Source: Ascoidea asiatica (taxonomy: Eukaryota; Ascomycota; Saccharomycetes; Ascoideales; Ascoideaceae). From it: a stretch of DNA of 64,000 nt. The position numbers and the translations under genes were made by a program. Under the pieces are notes generated by a model. The model saw nothing but the letters and a program-made list of their open reading frames with translations, did not search any database and was not told the DNA's origin. The DNA is taken from positions 980,133 through 1,044,132 of the forward strand of contig BCKQ01000006.1 of NCBI GenBank assembly GCA_001600695.1, read 5' to 3'. Position 1 is the stretch's first letter. Each line of letters begins with the position of its first letter. This document shows, piece by piece, positions 12,069-21,357 of this stretch.

Positions 12069-12855
12069 AATGGAACAAATTAAATTGTTTTAGTTTAAAA
12101 AATATTAGGGTTAATGAAAAATAATGTCCATATTATAAATAGATTGATAGTAAAAATTATGTATTAATATATGTAAAATAGTAACTTTAAANNNNNNNNN
12201 NNNNNNNNNNNNNNNNNNNNNNNNNNNNNNNNNNNNNNNNNNNNNNNNNNNNNNNNNNNNNNNNNNNNNNNNNNNNNNNNNNNNNNNNNNNNNNNNNNNN
12301 NNNNNNNNNNNNNNNNNNNNNNNNNNNNNNNNNNNNNNNNNNNNNNNNNNNNNNNNNNNNNNNNNNNNNNNNNNNNNNNNNNNNNNNNNNNNNNNNNNNN
12401 NNNNNNNNNNNNNNNNNNNNNNNNNNNNNNNNNNNNNNNNNNNNNNNNNNNNNNNNNNNNNNNNNNNNNNNNNNNNNNNNNNNNNNNNNNNNNNNNNNNN
12501 NNNNNNNNNNNNNNNNNNNNNNNNNNNNNNNNNNNNNNNNNNNNNNNNNNNNNNNNNNNNNNNNNNNNNNNNNNNNNNNNNNNNNNNNNNNNNNNNNNNN
12601 NNNNNNNNNNNNNNNNNNNNNNNNNNNNNNNNNNNNNNNNNNNNNNNNNNNNNNNNNNNNNNNNNNNNNNNNNNNNNNNNNNNNNNNNNNNNNNNNNNNN
12701 NNNNNNNNNNNNNNNNNNNNNNNNNNNNNNNAAGGCACCTGTCATAGTTAAAATATATTTGAATTAAACTTAAAAGAGATAAAAATAAAGAAATAATAAT
12801 TGCCTGTAAAAGCACAAAAAAAGAAAAAGTAAAATAAATGAAAACAATTTTAACA
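12049..12855 (-). repeat. 5' LTR of the copia-type element, interrupted by an assembly gap
   Basis: The right LTR matches the left one at both ends (12049-12191 and 12732-12855), but its centre is N (12192-12731). The equivalent left segment is 665 bp against 540 N, so the gap is either underestimated or the two LTRs differ in length. Confidence 0.88.
12192..12731. other. Assembly gap (540 N)
   Basis: A run of N inside the 5' LTR. Translations across it are meaningless. Confidence 0.99.
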
Positions 12856-12860
12856 AAAAC
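12856..12860. repeat. Target-site duplication AAAAC (right copy)
   Basis: Exact copy of the bases at 6918-6922. It lies 255 bp upstream of the OHCU decarboxylase start, so the element sits within that gene's 5' region. Confidence 0.85.
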
Positions 12861-13114
12861 AGAATTTTAACTATATTTCAGTAATCTCCAGACAGATAAA
12901 TACGCTTTGAAATCAGTAAAGCTTGTTGGTTGCTTTTTGGAGTCCCACTTAAAACCACTGAAAGTTCATTTATTTTGAATTACAACTATTCTTTGAAATT
13001 CAAATATAATTCTTATTTATTCAGTGTTTTCTAATAGCTTTAACGTAAATTCAAATTAAATTACACTCTTGTAACTTAACAAAAGATCAGCCAGCTTCAA
13101 TACACACTTAGAAA

Positions 13115-13684
13115 ATGGATCAGTACTCTTTACCTTCACCTTTAAGGTTATGCTCACTTTCAAAAATAGAAGAAGAAGAACTTTTGGATCATTTATTTGA
13201 ACCTTGTCCAACTTTGAAGAAACTCTTGATTCCTATGCTCTTTTCAAGTTTTCAAAAATATGAAACTTATAAAGAATTTATTGAATTTTCAAGAAAACAA
13301 TTATTTACATTGTTATTAAATGAAAAAAACAATATTTTATTGGAAAAAGATATCAATGAAATAATTGCTGCACATCCTAGATTAGGTGCAACTAAAAAGA
13401 ATATCACCCAATTATCAGTTCATTCTCAAAAGGAACAAGAAAGTTTGTTGAAGATTTCTGAAACTGAAGCTATAAAGTTGAAAGAATTGAATAAGCTATA
13501 TGAAAATACATTTCCTGGCTTAAGATATGTAGTTTTTGTAAATGGAAGATCAAGACAAGTTATAATGGAAAACATGATAAAAAGAATAAATAGAAATGAT
13601 ATTGCTCTTGAGAAAAGAGAAGCATTTAATGCAATGTGTGATATAGCTTTAGATAGGGCAAAAAAACTTGGTGCCAAATTATAA
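13115..13684 (+). CDS. 2-oxo-4-hydroxy-4-carboxy-5-ureidoimidazoline (OHCU) decarboxylase
   Basis: This 189-residue protein fits the OHCU decarboxylase family, which converts OHCU to S-allantoin in the last step of uric acid breakdown after urate oxidase and HIU hydrolase. The catalytic His lies in AAHPRLG (His87). The family's Ser/Glu-containing stretch is at about residues 103-109 (HSQKEQE). The conserved Phe-Pro/Gly-Arg block FPGLRYVVFVNGRSR follows. The C-terminus is Ala-Lys-Leu, a good type-1 peroxisomal targeting signal, which agrees with urate degradation in peroxisomes. S. cerevisiae lacks this step, so the host can probably use purines or urate beyond what bakers' yeast does. A copia-type element lies 255 bp upstream and could affect expression. 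Confidence 0.9.
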   Translation: MDQYSLPSPLRLCSLSKIEEEELLDHLFEPCPTLKKLLIPMLFSSFQKYETYKEFIEFSRKQLFTLLLNEKNNILLEKDINEIIAAHPRLGATKKNITQLSVHSQKEQESLLKISETEAIKLKELNKLYENTFPGLRYVVFVNGRSRQVIMENMIKRINRNDIALEKREAFNAMCDIALDRAKKLGAKL

Positions 13685-14285
13685 ATTTTCTTTTATTTTC
13701 AAATTAAATGAACATGCTATTATCTTATTATATCAATAACCCAGTTAGCTTTACTTATATTTCTAACAATTAATTTTATGCAAAAATGGATTCAATATCT
13801 AAAATTTCGAAGTCAGTAACTTTTGTGAAGTTTGATAAATACTTAAAATCGAATAAAACATAAATACATACTTATTTCAATAAAAAAATAATTCACTATT
13901 TCATTTTCCACTAAAGAATTTTAGGACACACAAAAATATCAAATCATCAATATGGGAGTATACTTTTTATATTTCTAGTTTAATTAAAAATCAATTAAAA
14001 AATTGTCATCGTTTATTATTATTAAAATAGATGAAATAAAAGTATGAAATTAAAATGATAAGGTAGAAAAAAAAAACTGAAAATTTTAAGAAAGAATTTA
14101 TATAAAAATTCAAAATAAAAATTTAAAATAAAAATAAAAATAAAAATAAAAATAAAGATAAGAAATAAAAATTTAAGATTAAAATCATAATTATAATTAA
14201 AGAATGATAAATTTTCAATTATAATATATATTTTTGAAGGTATTTATATATTGATATAGTTGATTAAAAAGAGAAACAATATAAT
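13685..14285. other. Convergent intergenic region
   Basis: This lies between the 3' ends of the OHCU decarboxylase and PP2A genes. It is almost pure A/T with a short ATAAAA tandem run at about 14120-14160. I see no gene; it probably holds both 3' UTRs and terminators. Confidence 0.6.
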
Positions 14286-15365
14286 TCACAAAAAATAATC
14301 AGGAGTCTTTCTTGTAACAGTTGGTTCACCAGGTCTAACAGAGGGATCATACTGTAAGAACTGTCTATTATGCTGTTCATCAACTTCCATAATTGCAGCT
14401 TGATTACCACATCTATAACAATAATTTGGAGCAGAAAATATAGTTACAACCAATTGTGTATGAGACCAAGAATAACCTTCCATAACTAATTGATGAGCTC
14501 TTGCAATTAAAGATAAATTATTTGTCTGATTAAATTGTTTTGAAATATCTGAACCAAATGTAAAACCAGCACCTCTTGGACTTATACCCCAACCAGTTCT
14601 TTCATCAGGATCAGACCATAATAAATCACACATTGGACCTTCATGAGGTACTTCTTGTACTCTTTGTAATAATCTTACTTGATCAATTGTTTCAAGCATT
14701 GGAGATAAACCACCATGAAGACAAAATATTCTATTATCTACAAGAGCAGTAATTGGAAAATAATCAAATAAATCTGTAAATAATTTCCAAACTTCTGCAG
14801 AACCATATTTTCTTAAACATTCATCATAAAATCCATAAACTTGAGTTATTTGTCTTGATTCATGATTACCTCTTAATATTGTAATTCTATTTGGATATCT
14901 TACTTTCATTGCAACTAAAAAACTAACAGTTTCAACAGAATAATAACCTCTATCAACATAATCACCCATAAATAAATAATTAGTATCAGGACATGGACCA
15001 CCAATTTTAAATAATTCCATTAAATCATGAAATTGACCATGAACATCACCACATATTGTTACAGGTACATGTACAGGTTGAACATTTTCTTCAAATTGTA
15101 AAACATCAGCAGCCATTTTACATAATTTTGATACATTATCTTCAGTTAAAGGATTACAGTTAGCTAATTGTTCAATCCATTGATCTAATTGATTAATATT
15201 TGAGTCAGATAATTCTGGAGGAGGACCTTCTTTTTGTTCAAAAGCTGGATTGAAAGAGTAATCTCCATTTGAAGAAGTTTCTTGAGGTTCTTCATCTTCT
15301 TCCAAGCTTGGATCTAAACGATTATCAACTTGATCTTGCATTGTAATATCACCATCCATGTCCAT
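14286..15365 (-). CDS. PPH21: Serine/threonine protein phosphatase PP2A catalytic subunit
   Basis: The 359-residue product is the PP2A catalytic (C) subunit. Metal-binding phosphatase signatures are present: GDVHGQ (about 106-111), GDYVDRG (134-140) and RGNHES (165-170). The C-terminus TPDYFL is diagnostic of PP2A; its last Leu is carboxymethylated and controls B-subunit binding. An acidic extension of about 50 residues precedes the core, as in the yeast Pph21/Pph22 pair. The window contains one such gene, so the symbol stands for the PPH21/22 type rather than a specific paralogue. A Cdc55-type B subunit gene lies at 56019-57794. The gene is intronless. Confidence 0.96.
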   Translation of the reverse strand: MDMDGDITMQDQVDNRLDPSLEEDEEPQETSSNGDYSFNPAFEQKEGPPPELSDSNINQLDQWIEQLANCNPLTEDNVSKLCKMAADVLQFEENVQPVHVPVTICGDVHGQFHDLMELFKIGGPCPDTNYLFMGDYVDRGYYSVETVSFLVAMKVRYPNRITILRGNHESRQITQVYGFYDECLRKYGSAEVWKLFTDLFDYFPITALVDNRIFCLHGGLSPMLETIDQVRLLQRVQEVPHEGPMCDLLWSDPDERTGWGISPRGAGFTFGSDISKQFNQTNNLSLIARAHQLVMEGYSWSHTQLVVTIFSAPNYCYRCGNQAAIMEVDEQHNRQFLQYDPSVRPGEPTVTRKTPDYFL

Positions 15366-16650
15366 ATTATATTATATTGTATTATATTTTATTAATGATA
15401 TTAAATTATTATTTTATTTTTTAAAAATTGAAATTAAAATGAAAAAAAAGGGAAACTAAAGGAAAATAAGAGACATTGAAGAGAAAAAGAATATTATGGT
15501 TAGTATCATTGTTATAATGTTAAATAATTCAACCTTTAATTGATTGACAATGTTATTGATTAAAATGAATAATATCAAATATTACGAGAAATGTTTTTGA
15601 AAATGATTTTTTCTTTAACAACGGATTAAGAGAGCAAATTTGATTAAGATTTAACTTGAATTGAATTTAGAAGATTGTCTTTGTGATTAAGATTATGATT
15701 AAAGATATGATTATGATTATAATTTTGATTATGAATGTGATTATAATTACTGATTGTAAGTTTGTAAGTGGAGTGTGATTGTAATTAGAATAATTCAAGA
15801 TTTATGAAAATATTGTAAAATGTTAAATATGTGATTGTGATGAATAAGATTAAATCTTGGATAAAGCAAATAAAGTACTTACCAGAATGTAGAATATGAT
15901 AAATGATTATTTGAAATTTATGATTTATAATTTATGATTTATAATTTGCAATTTACAATTTGAGAACTATTCACAAATAAATGTTTATATTGATATTGAT
16001 ATTGATATTGGTTTTGCTATTGATATTGAAATTGAATTGGGATTGAATATATGAAATATTAATATCAATAACATTAACAACATTAATAACAGTAGCGTCA
16101 ACAGTAGCGTTACCATTTACAATACTGCAATTGTAGTATTCTGCCGTACTCTTTAATGTTGTACAGTACAGTACTATCACTACTACTACTATTACCGCTG
16201 CCATTACCACCTTTACCACTGATATTACCAGCTACAACACCACTAACACTGCTAATACTAATACTAACACTAACAAACTGCCTTCAATCCCACAGTTACC
16301 ATACGTAATGAAATACTCAAAACTAACAGCCTCCAAGTCAGGTGTCTGGTCACGTTATACGTTATAGTCTGAGGACGTGTCACGAGACACTATCTCAACC
16401 AGATCTCTCAAGATCTCAAATTTCCGTCTTTTTTTCAATCGAAATTTCTTCTTCCGTTTGAAGATTTTACTGCAACGGATTGAGATCATGTGTGATAGAT
16501 TTCAGGGAATATTTGAATCATCAGAAGAAGCACAAGAAGCAAGAACAACAGAAGTGAGATCAGAACAAGTATCAATATAAGAAAGAACAATCCAAATAAA
16601 GCAAGAGGCCATCAATTATTTTCAAACATCTGGTTCAACTACTTTTGTAT
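15366..16650. other. Divergent promoter region rich in simple repeats
   Basis: This lies between the starts of the PP2A gene and CDC123. It contains dispersed imperfect short-period repeats: GATTAT-like at about 15680-15750, TTTATAA-like at 15905-15955, GATATT at 15985-16025, and trinucleotide-like ACT/AAC runs at 16050-16275. A small frame at 16377-16580 runs toward CDC123 but has no recognisable content. No further gene is evident. Confidence 0.5.
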
Positions 16651-17892
16651 ATGTATCAAGATATGACTGTGTCTTCTTTTGGATCCCCAAATCAAAACAC
16701 CATACATGAGAAAAAAGATTCTTCAACTGCTCAAGATAATTCTGATCAGAAAGCTAGTCAACTTGAAGAGGACGAAGATATACCAATTCTAATTACTGAT
16801 CAAGAGATAATAAATTGTTCTTTTTCGAATTGGTACCCTATTTTCAAATCTCATTCTCCGAAAGCTCATATACTAAGACCTATACCGAAATCTTTCATAG
16901 ATTATTTATTTCAAGATGGTATTACTTTACCTAATGAATATTATAATTCTACAACTGGAAAAAACTCAAACATAAATAAAAATGAATGGGAAGAAAATTC
17001 AGACTATCAATTATCCTCTAATATTTCTAATAATCTCAATAATCTAGATCCAACTGAAAAATTCACTAATTTTCATAATCAAATAAAATTAATCCTTATT
17101 AATAATGGTCCAATTTTCCCAAAACTTAACTGGTCAGCTCCAAAGGATGCTAAATGGATTTTACCTGATTCAATTTTAAAATGCTATACAACTTCCGATG
17201 TTTATATGCTTTTAAAGTCCTCTGATCATATATTATTTGACTTAACCAAAATGCTAAAAGTTTATGATACCACTACTACCACTACTACCGCTACTGCTAT
17301 TACTACTGTTAGTGCGGATGAAAATAATAATAATAAAAACTTCGAGTTTGAACTAGTTTTAAAGGAATGGTTTAATATAAATCCTTCTTTAGAGTTTAGA
17401 GTTTTTATTAAAAATAAAAAAATTATCGCCATTTCTCAAAAAGATTCAAATTATTATCAATTTTTACAAAAAATAGCTTCCAAAATTAAATTAAAAATCT
17501 TTACATTTTTCAATAATATTGTAAAACAAAATTTTATTAATAATAATTATATAATTGATCTATATTTACCGATTTCAACTGAAAAAATTTATATTATAGA
17601 TTTTAATCCTTTTTCAAAACAATCAGATTCTTTATTGTTCAATTGGAATGAACTAATTAACTTTTCTTCAAATGATGATTTGGATTTTCAATTAAGATTT
17701 GTAGATAAATTTAATTCAAAATCCTTTTTAGTAAAACCTTATTCCGAAAGTCAAGTCCCTAGAGATGTTGTAGATGCTTCAATGGATGCTTCAGCTATGG
17801 TAGATCTACTCAAACAGTGGCAAAACTCCTTAGACAAAAATAATGATCAACTTTCATCAGATTCAGATACTGATTCATATACAAAATCTTAA
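16651..17892 (+). CDS. CDC123: Cdc123, eIF2 assembly factor
   Basis: The product (413 residues from the ATG at 16651, or 409 from 16663) matches Cdc123, an ATP-grasp-like protein that assembles the eIF2 complex. Family blocks are clear: NCSFSNWYPIF near the start of the domain, SAPKDAKWI, LKSSDHI.FDL, the NPSLEFRVFI strand, and IIDFNPF...LLFNW. A Thr-rich run (encoded near 17270-17310) and an Asn run sit in a variable loop, as is common in this genome. The N-terminal about 40 residues are poorly conserved, so the start is uncertain between the two ATGs. An upstream TTG is unlikely to be used. The gene is convergent with the Mei2-like gene, whose stop is only 46 bp away. Confidence 0.93.
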   Translation: MYQDMTVSSFGSPNQNTIHEKKDSSTAQDNSDQKASQLEEDEDIPILITDQEIINCSFSNWYPIFKSHSPKAHILRPIPKSFIDYLFQDGITLPNEYYNSTTGKNSNINKNEWEENSDYQLSSNISNNLNNLDPTEKFTNFHNQIKLILINNGPIFPKLNWSAPKDAKWILPDSILKCYTTSDVYMLLKSSDHILFDLTKMLKVYDTTTTTTTATAITTVSADENNNNKNFEFELVLKEWFNINPSLEFRVFIKNKKIIAISQKDSNYYQFLQKIASKIKLKIFTFFNNIVKQNFINNNYIIDLYLPISTEKIYIIDFNPFSKQSDSLLFNWNELINFSSNDDLDFQLRFVDKFNSKSFLVKPYSESQVPRDVVDASMDASAMVDLLKQWQNSLDKNNDQLSSDSDTDSYTKS

Positions 17893-17938
17893 ACAAAATT
17901 CAAATAATTCTTTCTAGTTTTTCTAAAATGTTATTGAG

Positions 17939-20289
17939 TTAATCTTCAAAACTATTACATTTTGAGATTGGAAATTCTTCTTCTTGTCCTTTCAACGGTC
18001 CTTCTGTATAATAAAGTTTTGGTCTATATCCAGGTTCTTGATTCATAACACTTGAACTGCGAAATTTAGAAATCAAGTTTTCTTTCCCTTGTCTATATCA
18101 TCACATTATTCTCATTACAAGTTTCATAATTTTGTTAGTTTTCCACATTCTCTAATACTTTAATTTTATTCACACCTCAAATTTCAAAATAATATACTTA
18201 CACATTTGCATATGAAATATCACAAATTTTTTCTGAATTAAACCTATTCCATTTAGTTCCCACTCTTGCTTTAGCAAAAGTTATAATGTGCTCTGGCGAG
18301 ATAAAAGATATAAATGCATATCCAACGCTTTTAAAAATTATTAGTAATTAGTTTTTTTCTAAAAAAAATTCAAAAAAAAAGAATTTTATTTATTAGCTCA
18401 AAAAATACGTACTTGCAATGATTAATGAAATCAATTCTTAAATCTTGTTATTTAATTTTTTCAAAAAAGTGAAATTTTGTTAGTAAATCTTTTTCATTTT
18501 TTCATTTCTTTAGTAGCACAAAGTAATATTTACAAAGGAAATCATAGGTGTATTCATTAGTTTCATCAATATATTCTTTCAACATTTGCTGATCTACTTT
18601 ATTTGGAATATTTCTTATCATTAATGTTGTTCTTTTATCTTGACCTCTTGCAATTCTATCCAAATCAACAATGTTTTTACCTGGAACTGATCCACATCTC
18701 ATTGAAACTTGTTTAGTTCCATTTATAAAATTTGTTTGGTAATTTGGATGGAAAGCATTATTTTGTAAACTATAAAATCTAGATTTAGATCCAGATGGAG
18801 CAGGGGTAATAGTGGACCTTACAGATTTAAAGTTAATCAATTGAGGTGAATATTCATTTCTAGTAATTCTATTATAGCCAATTGTTTTATAACGAGAACT
18901 ATTAACACTTTTTTTTTCATTGGTAAGCTGAAAAAGTAACTTAATATCAGTGGAAAGAATTAGCATTGATCCATTAATAATGCATCCATTTAACTTGGCT
19001 ATGGATTTCTGAACAGCTAAAACATTGTAATAACTACAAAATATCAATGTCTCTGAAATATTAGAAGATTCTAATTTACTAAAAAATTTCAAATCCTCAA
19101 TGCTACTCATCTTTGTCTTAATCAGATATAAAAGCTTGTTACTTTGAACTCCCTCAATTACATTAATATAAACATTAGAACTAGATTCGTTTAATCCAGA
19201 AAGAGTAAGTCCATTTTGTAAAATAACTTGGTTTAATGAACATGAATACTCAACTGAAAAATTAATATCAGTTTCATAACTATAATCCTCAAGAATATTT
19301 TTAAATGCCTTCTCTGCATGCCGAATATCAAACCAACCAACAATAATCTCAAGAAAATAATCATTAAATTCCGAAAATTCAATAATGGCAACTTCTCCAT
19401 AACTTGTGCATAATTGTTTAAGTAACTCTATATTTGAACCTATAGGGAAATATTTCAATAAAAGAACCCTACTGGTAATTTCATTGTTATTAGATGATGG
19501 TTGAAGTAGTGAATTGTGTGTGAAGTTAAAAATCTTTTTATTTTTTAGATTAGGATTTTGTTCAAGTGTTTGAATTTTAAGTGCTTTAAAATTATTTTTC
19601 ATGTTATGATTTTGATTTTGATTTTGAAGTTGCATTTGAGGTTGAATTTGATTTTGAGTAAAAATTTGATTCAGATTTTGACTTTGATTTTGTATCTGGC
19701 TCTGATTTCCGACCATAGCTAATTTACTATTTATAATGGAAGATTCATTAATTGCTCTTTGGTCATTCATAGTGGTACCTAGTAAATTATCCGAGGTTTC
19801 AGTTTTATTTAGTGTGATCATTGAAGGCTGTTGAACATTGGAGGGATAAAAATGTGATTGTTGCTGATTTACATCAACATGGTCTGTCAAAAAATTTGGG
19901 TATAATTCCGAATATAGATTTGTATATTCATCAGCATATGTATTGGATTGATCTAGAATAGGAAATGATTGTTTTTTATTTTTTGAAAGATTCTGATATT
20001 TACTAGGAATGATGTCATTTTCAAATGAATTTATACCATCAGACTGATCTTCGTGCTTTACAAAGTACAATTTGTTATCTAAATTGGAATTTGCATGGAA
20101 TGGAAAAGGGGCCACTGAAGATTGATTAGAAATATCTGTAAATGGAAGCTTTCTTTGGTTAAAAAATGAAGTTTGAAGTGAATTAATGCTATTAGTTGTA
20201 TTATTATTCTCATTATGTTGAATGTTGGAGTTTTGAAGTAAATAATTGGTATTTTCGGGCTGACAAAAATTAGGAGGTGAAATATTCAT
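17939..20289 (-). CDS. Mei2-like meiotic RNA-binding protein, four exons
   Basis: Minus-strand exons are 20289-18534, 18443-18413, 18327-18202 and 18056-17939, which join to a 676-residue protein with consistent phase. Exon 2 is a 31-nt microexon. Intron 1 has a perfect TACTAAC branch box (18485-18479); introns 2 and 3 have TACTAAT- and AACTAAC-like boxes. The N-terminal half is Asn/Gln-rich. Two degenerate RRM-like segments lie in the middle. The C-terminal domain is the Mei2-specific RRM: it opens with RTTLMIRNIPNK, the YDFLYLRIDF strand is completed by the microexon, and exon 3 supplies the VGYAF and KWNRFNSEK blocks. In fission yeast Mei2 drives meiotic entry by binding RNA. I infer a meiotic role here, but the exact role in this yeast is unknown. 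Confidence 0.85.
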
Positions 20290-21357
20290 TTTAGTGAAAA
20301 TTAAGATTTAAATGTTGAAAAGAGAAACAATTAGCAGGGAGGTAATTAAGAAAAGATTCACCTTTAATAACTTGGCAAAAATATCTGTTGTTTTTTCTAA
20401 ATAAAATTCAAATCACTTCTTGAGAATTTTTAAATGTGATTAAAACCTAAATATAATAAAGATAGATTAATTTTTGACAATTACTAGGAAAAATAAAATA
20501 TTATAAGAATAAAAAAAGGTTTGATCTAAACAAAAAGATAGAAAATTTAAAAAGCAATTGCAATTAATTTCTGATAAAAACCAAAAAAAAGCTTGTTTTG
20601 AAAGAAAAAAATAAGGAAAAAAAAATAAAAGAACCAAAAATAGAAAAAAAATCTGCCAAATAAAAAGAGATTTTCAGTTTTAATATTTTGATAGCAATTT
20701 GAATGGAACGAAAGAATGTTAATGATGTAAGGATATTGATTATATTTTTTACTTAATTTATCTGTTGGATTAAAGTAATAAATAGTAAATAATATAAGTT
20801 TAGTTGTTAACTCATACAGTATAATAAAAAATAAAGATAAAAGAGAAAATTACACTACATTTTCTCCTTAAAAAAAATATCGCTGAAATGAAATTCATAG
20901 TTTCTAATTCTATATAAAAGCAAACGACCAAAAGAAGTTCACAAACAAATTTTTTCTTGGGAACTTTCAAAAATCAAGCAGAAAAAAAGAAGCATTTCCA
21001 TTTCCATTCCATTTGTATTTGTATTTGTATTTGTGTATTTACTGAATTTTTTGTTGGCAGAGTTGCGGCAAGTTTTCGCAGTGGAGGTGCTGAAAGAGAA
21101 TTCGGTTCGTGAGTTTTGGTTCTTCTGCAGAAGAGAGCCCAGAAAAATGGACTCAGATTACGATTTGAGATTAAAAGAAAATTCAGAGAGTAATATATAT
21201 ACATTTATAAGGATACAGAGCTAAAGCAGCGATATTTAGCGAATGAAGACTATGAGATAGGAATATAAAAAATGGAATTTTAAATAGGAATATAAATAGG
21301 AATATAAATGGAATTATAAATGAAAATGCAATTTCAATTAGCAAGTTACTTATTCAT
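20290..21357. other. Upstream region of the Mei2-like gene
   Basis: AT-rich DNA between the start of the Mei2-like gene and the stop of the next minus-strand gene. A small region of higher GC at about 21040-21160 holds short overlapping frames on both strands without recognisable motifs. I see no gene. Confidence 0.5.

Larger units (their letters stand above)
6923..12855 (-). mobile_element. Degenerate Ty1/copia-type LTR retrotransposon
   Basis: This is an LTR retrotransposon on the minus strand. Its LTRs have TG...CA ends, it is flanked by the 5-bp duplication AAAAC, and a polypurine tract lies next to the left (3') LTR. Read on the minus strand the order is 5' LTR, gag with a CCHC knuckle, protease, integrase, reverse transcriptase and RNase H, then 3' LTR. 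Integrase before reverse transcriptase defines the Ty1/copia (Pseudoviridae) order. The copy is inactive: gag has two in-frame TAA stops and a frameshift, and pol has in-frame TGA and TAG stops. The 5' LTR contains 540 N, so its true length is unknown. Six isolated N bases all lie inside the element, which suggests several copies collapsed in the assembly. Confidence 0.93.

Noticed and set aside
12111-12815. Long frames across the N gap
   Set aside because: They are produced by N bases and carry no information.
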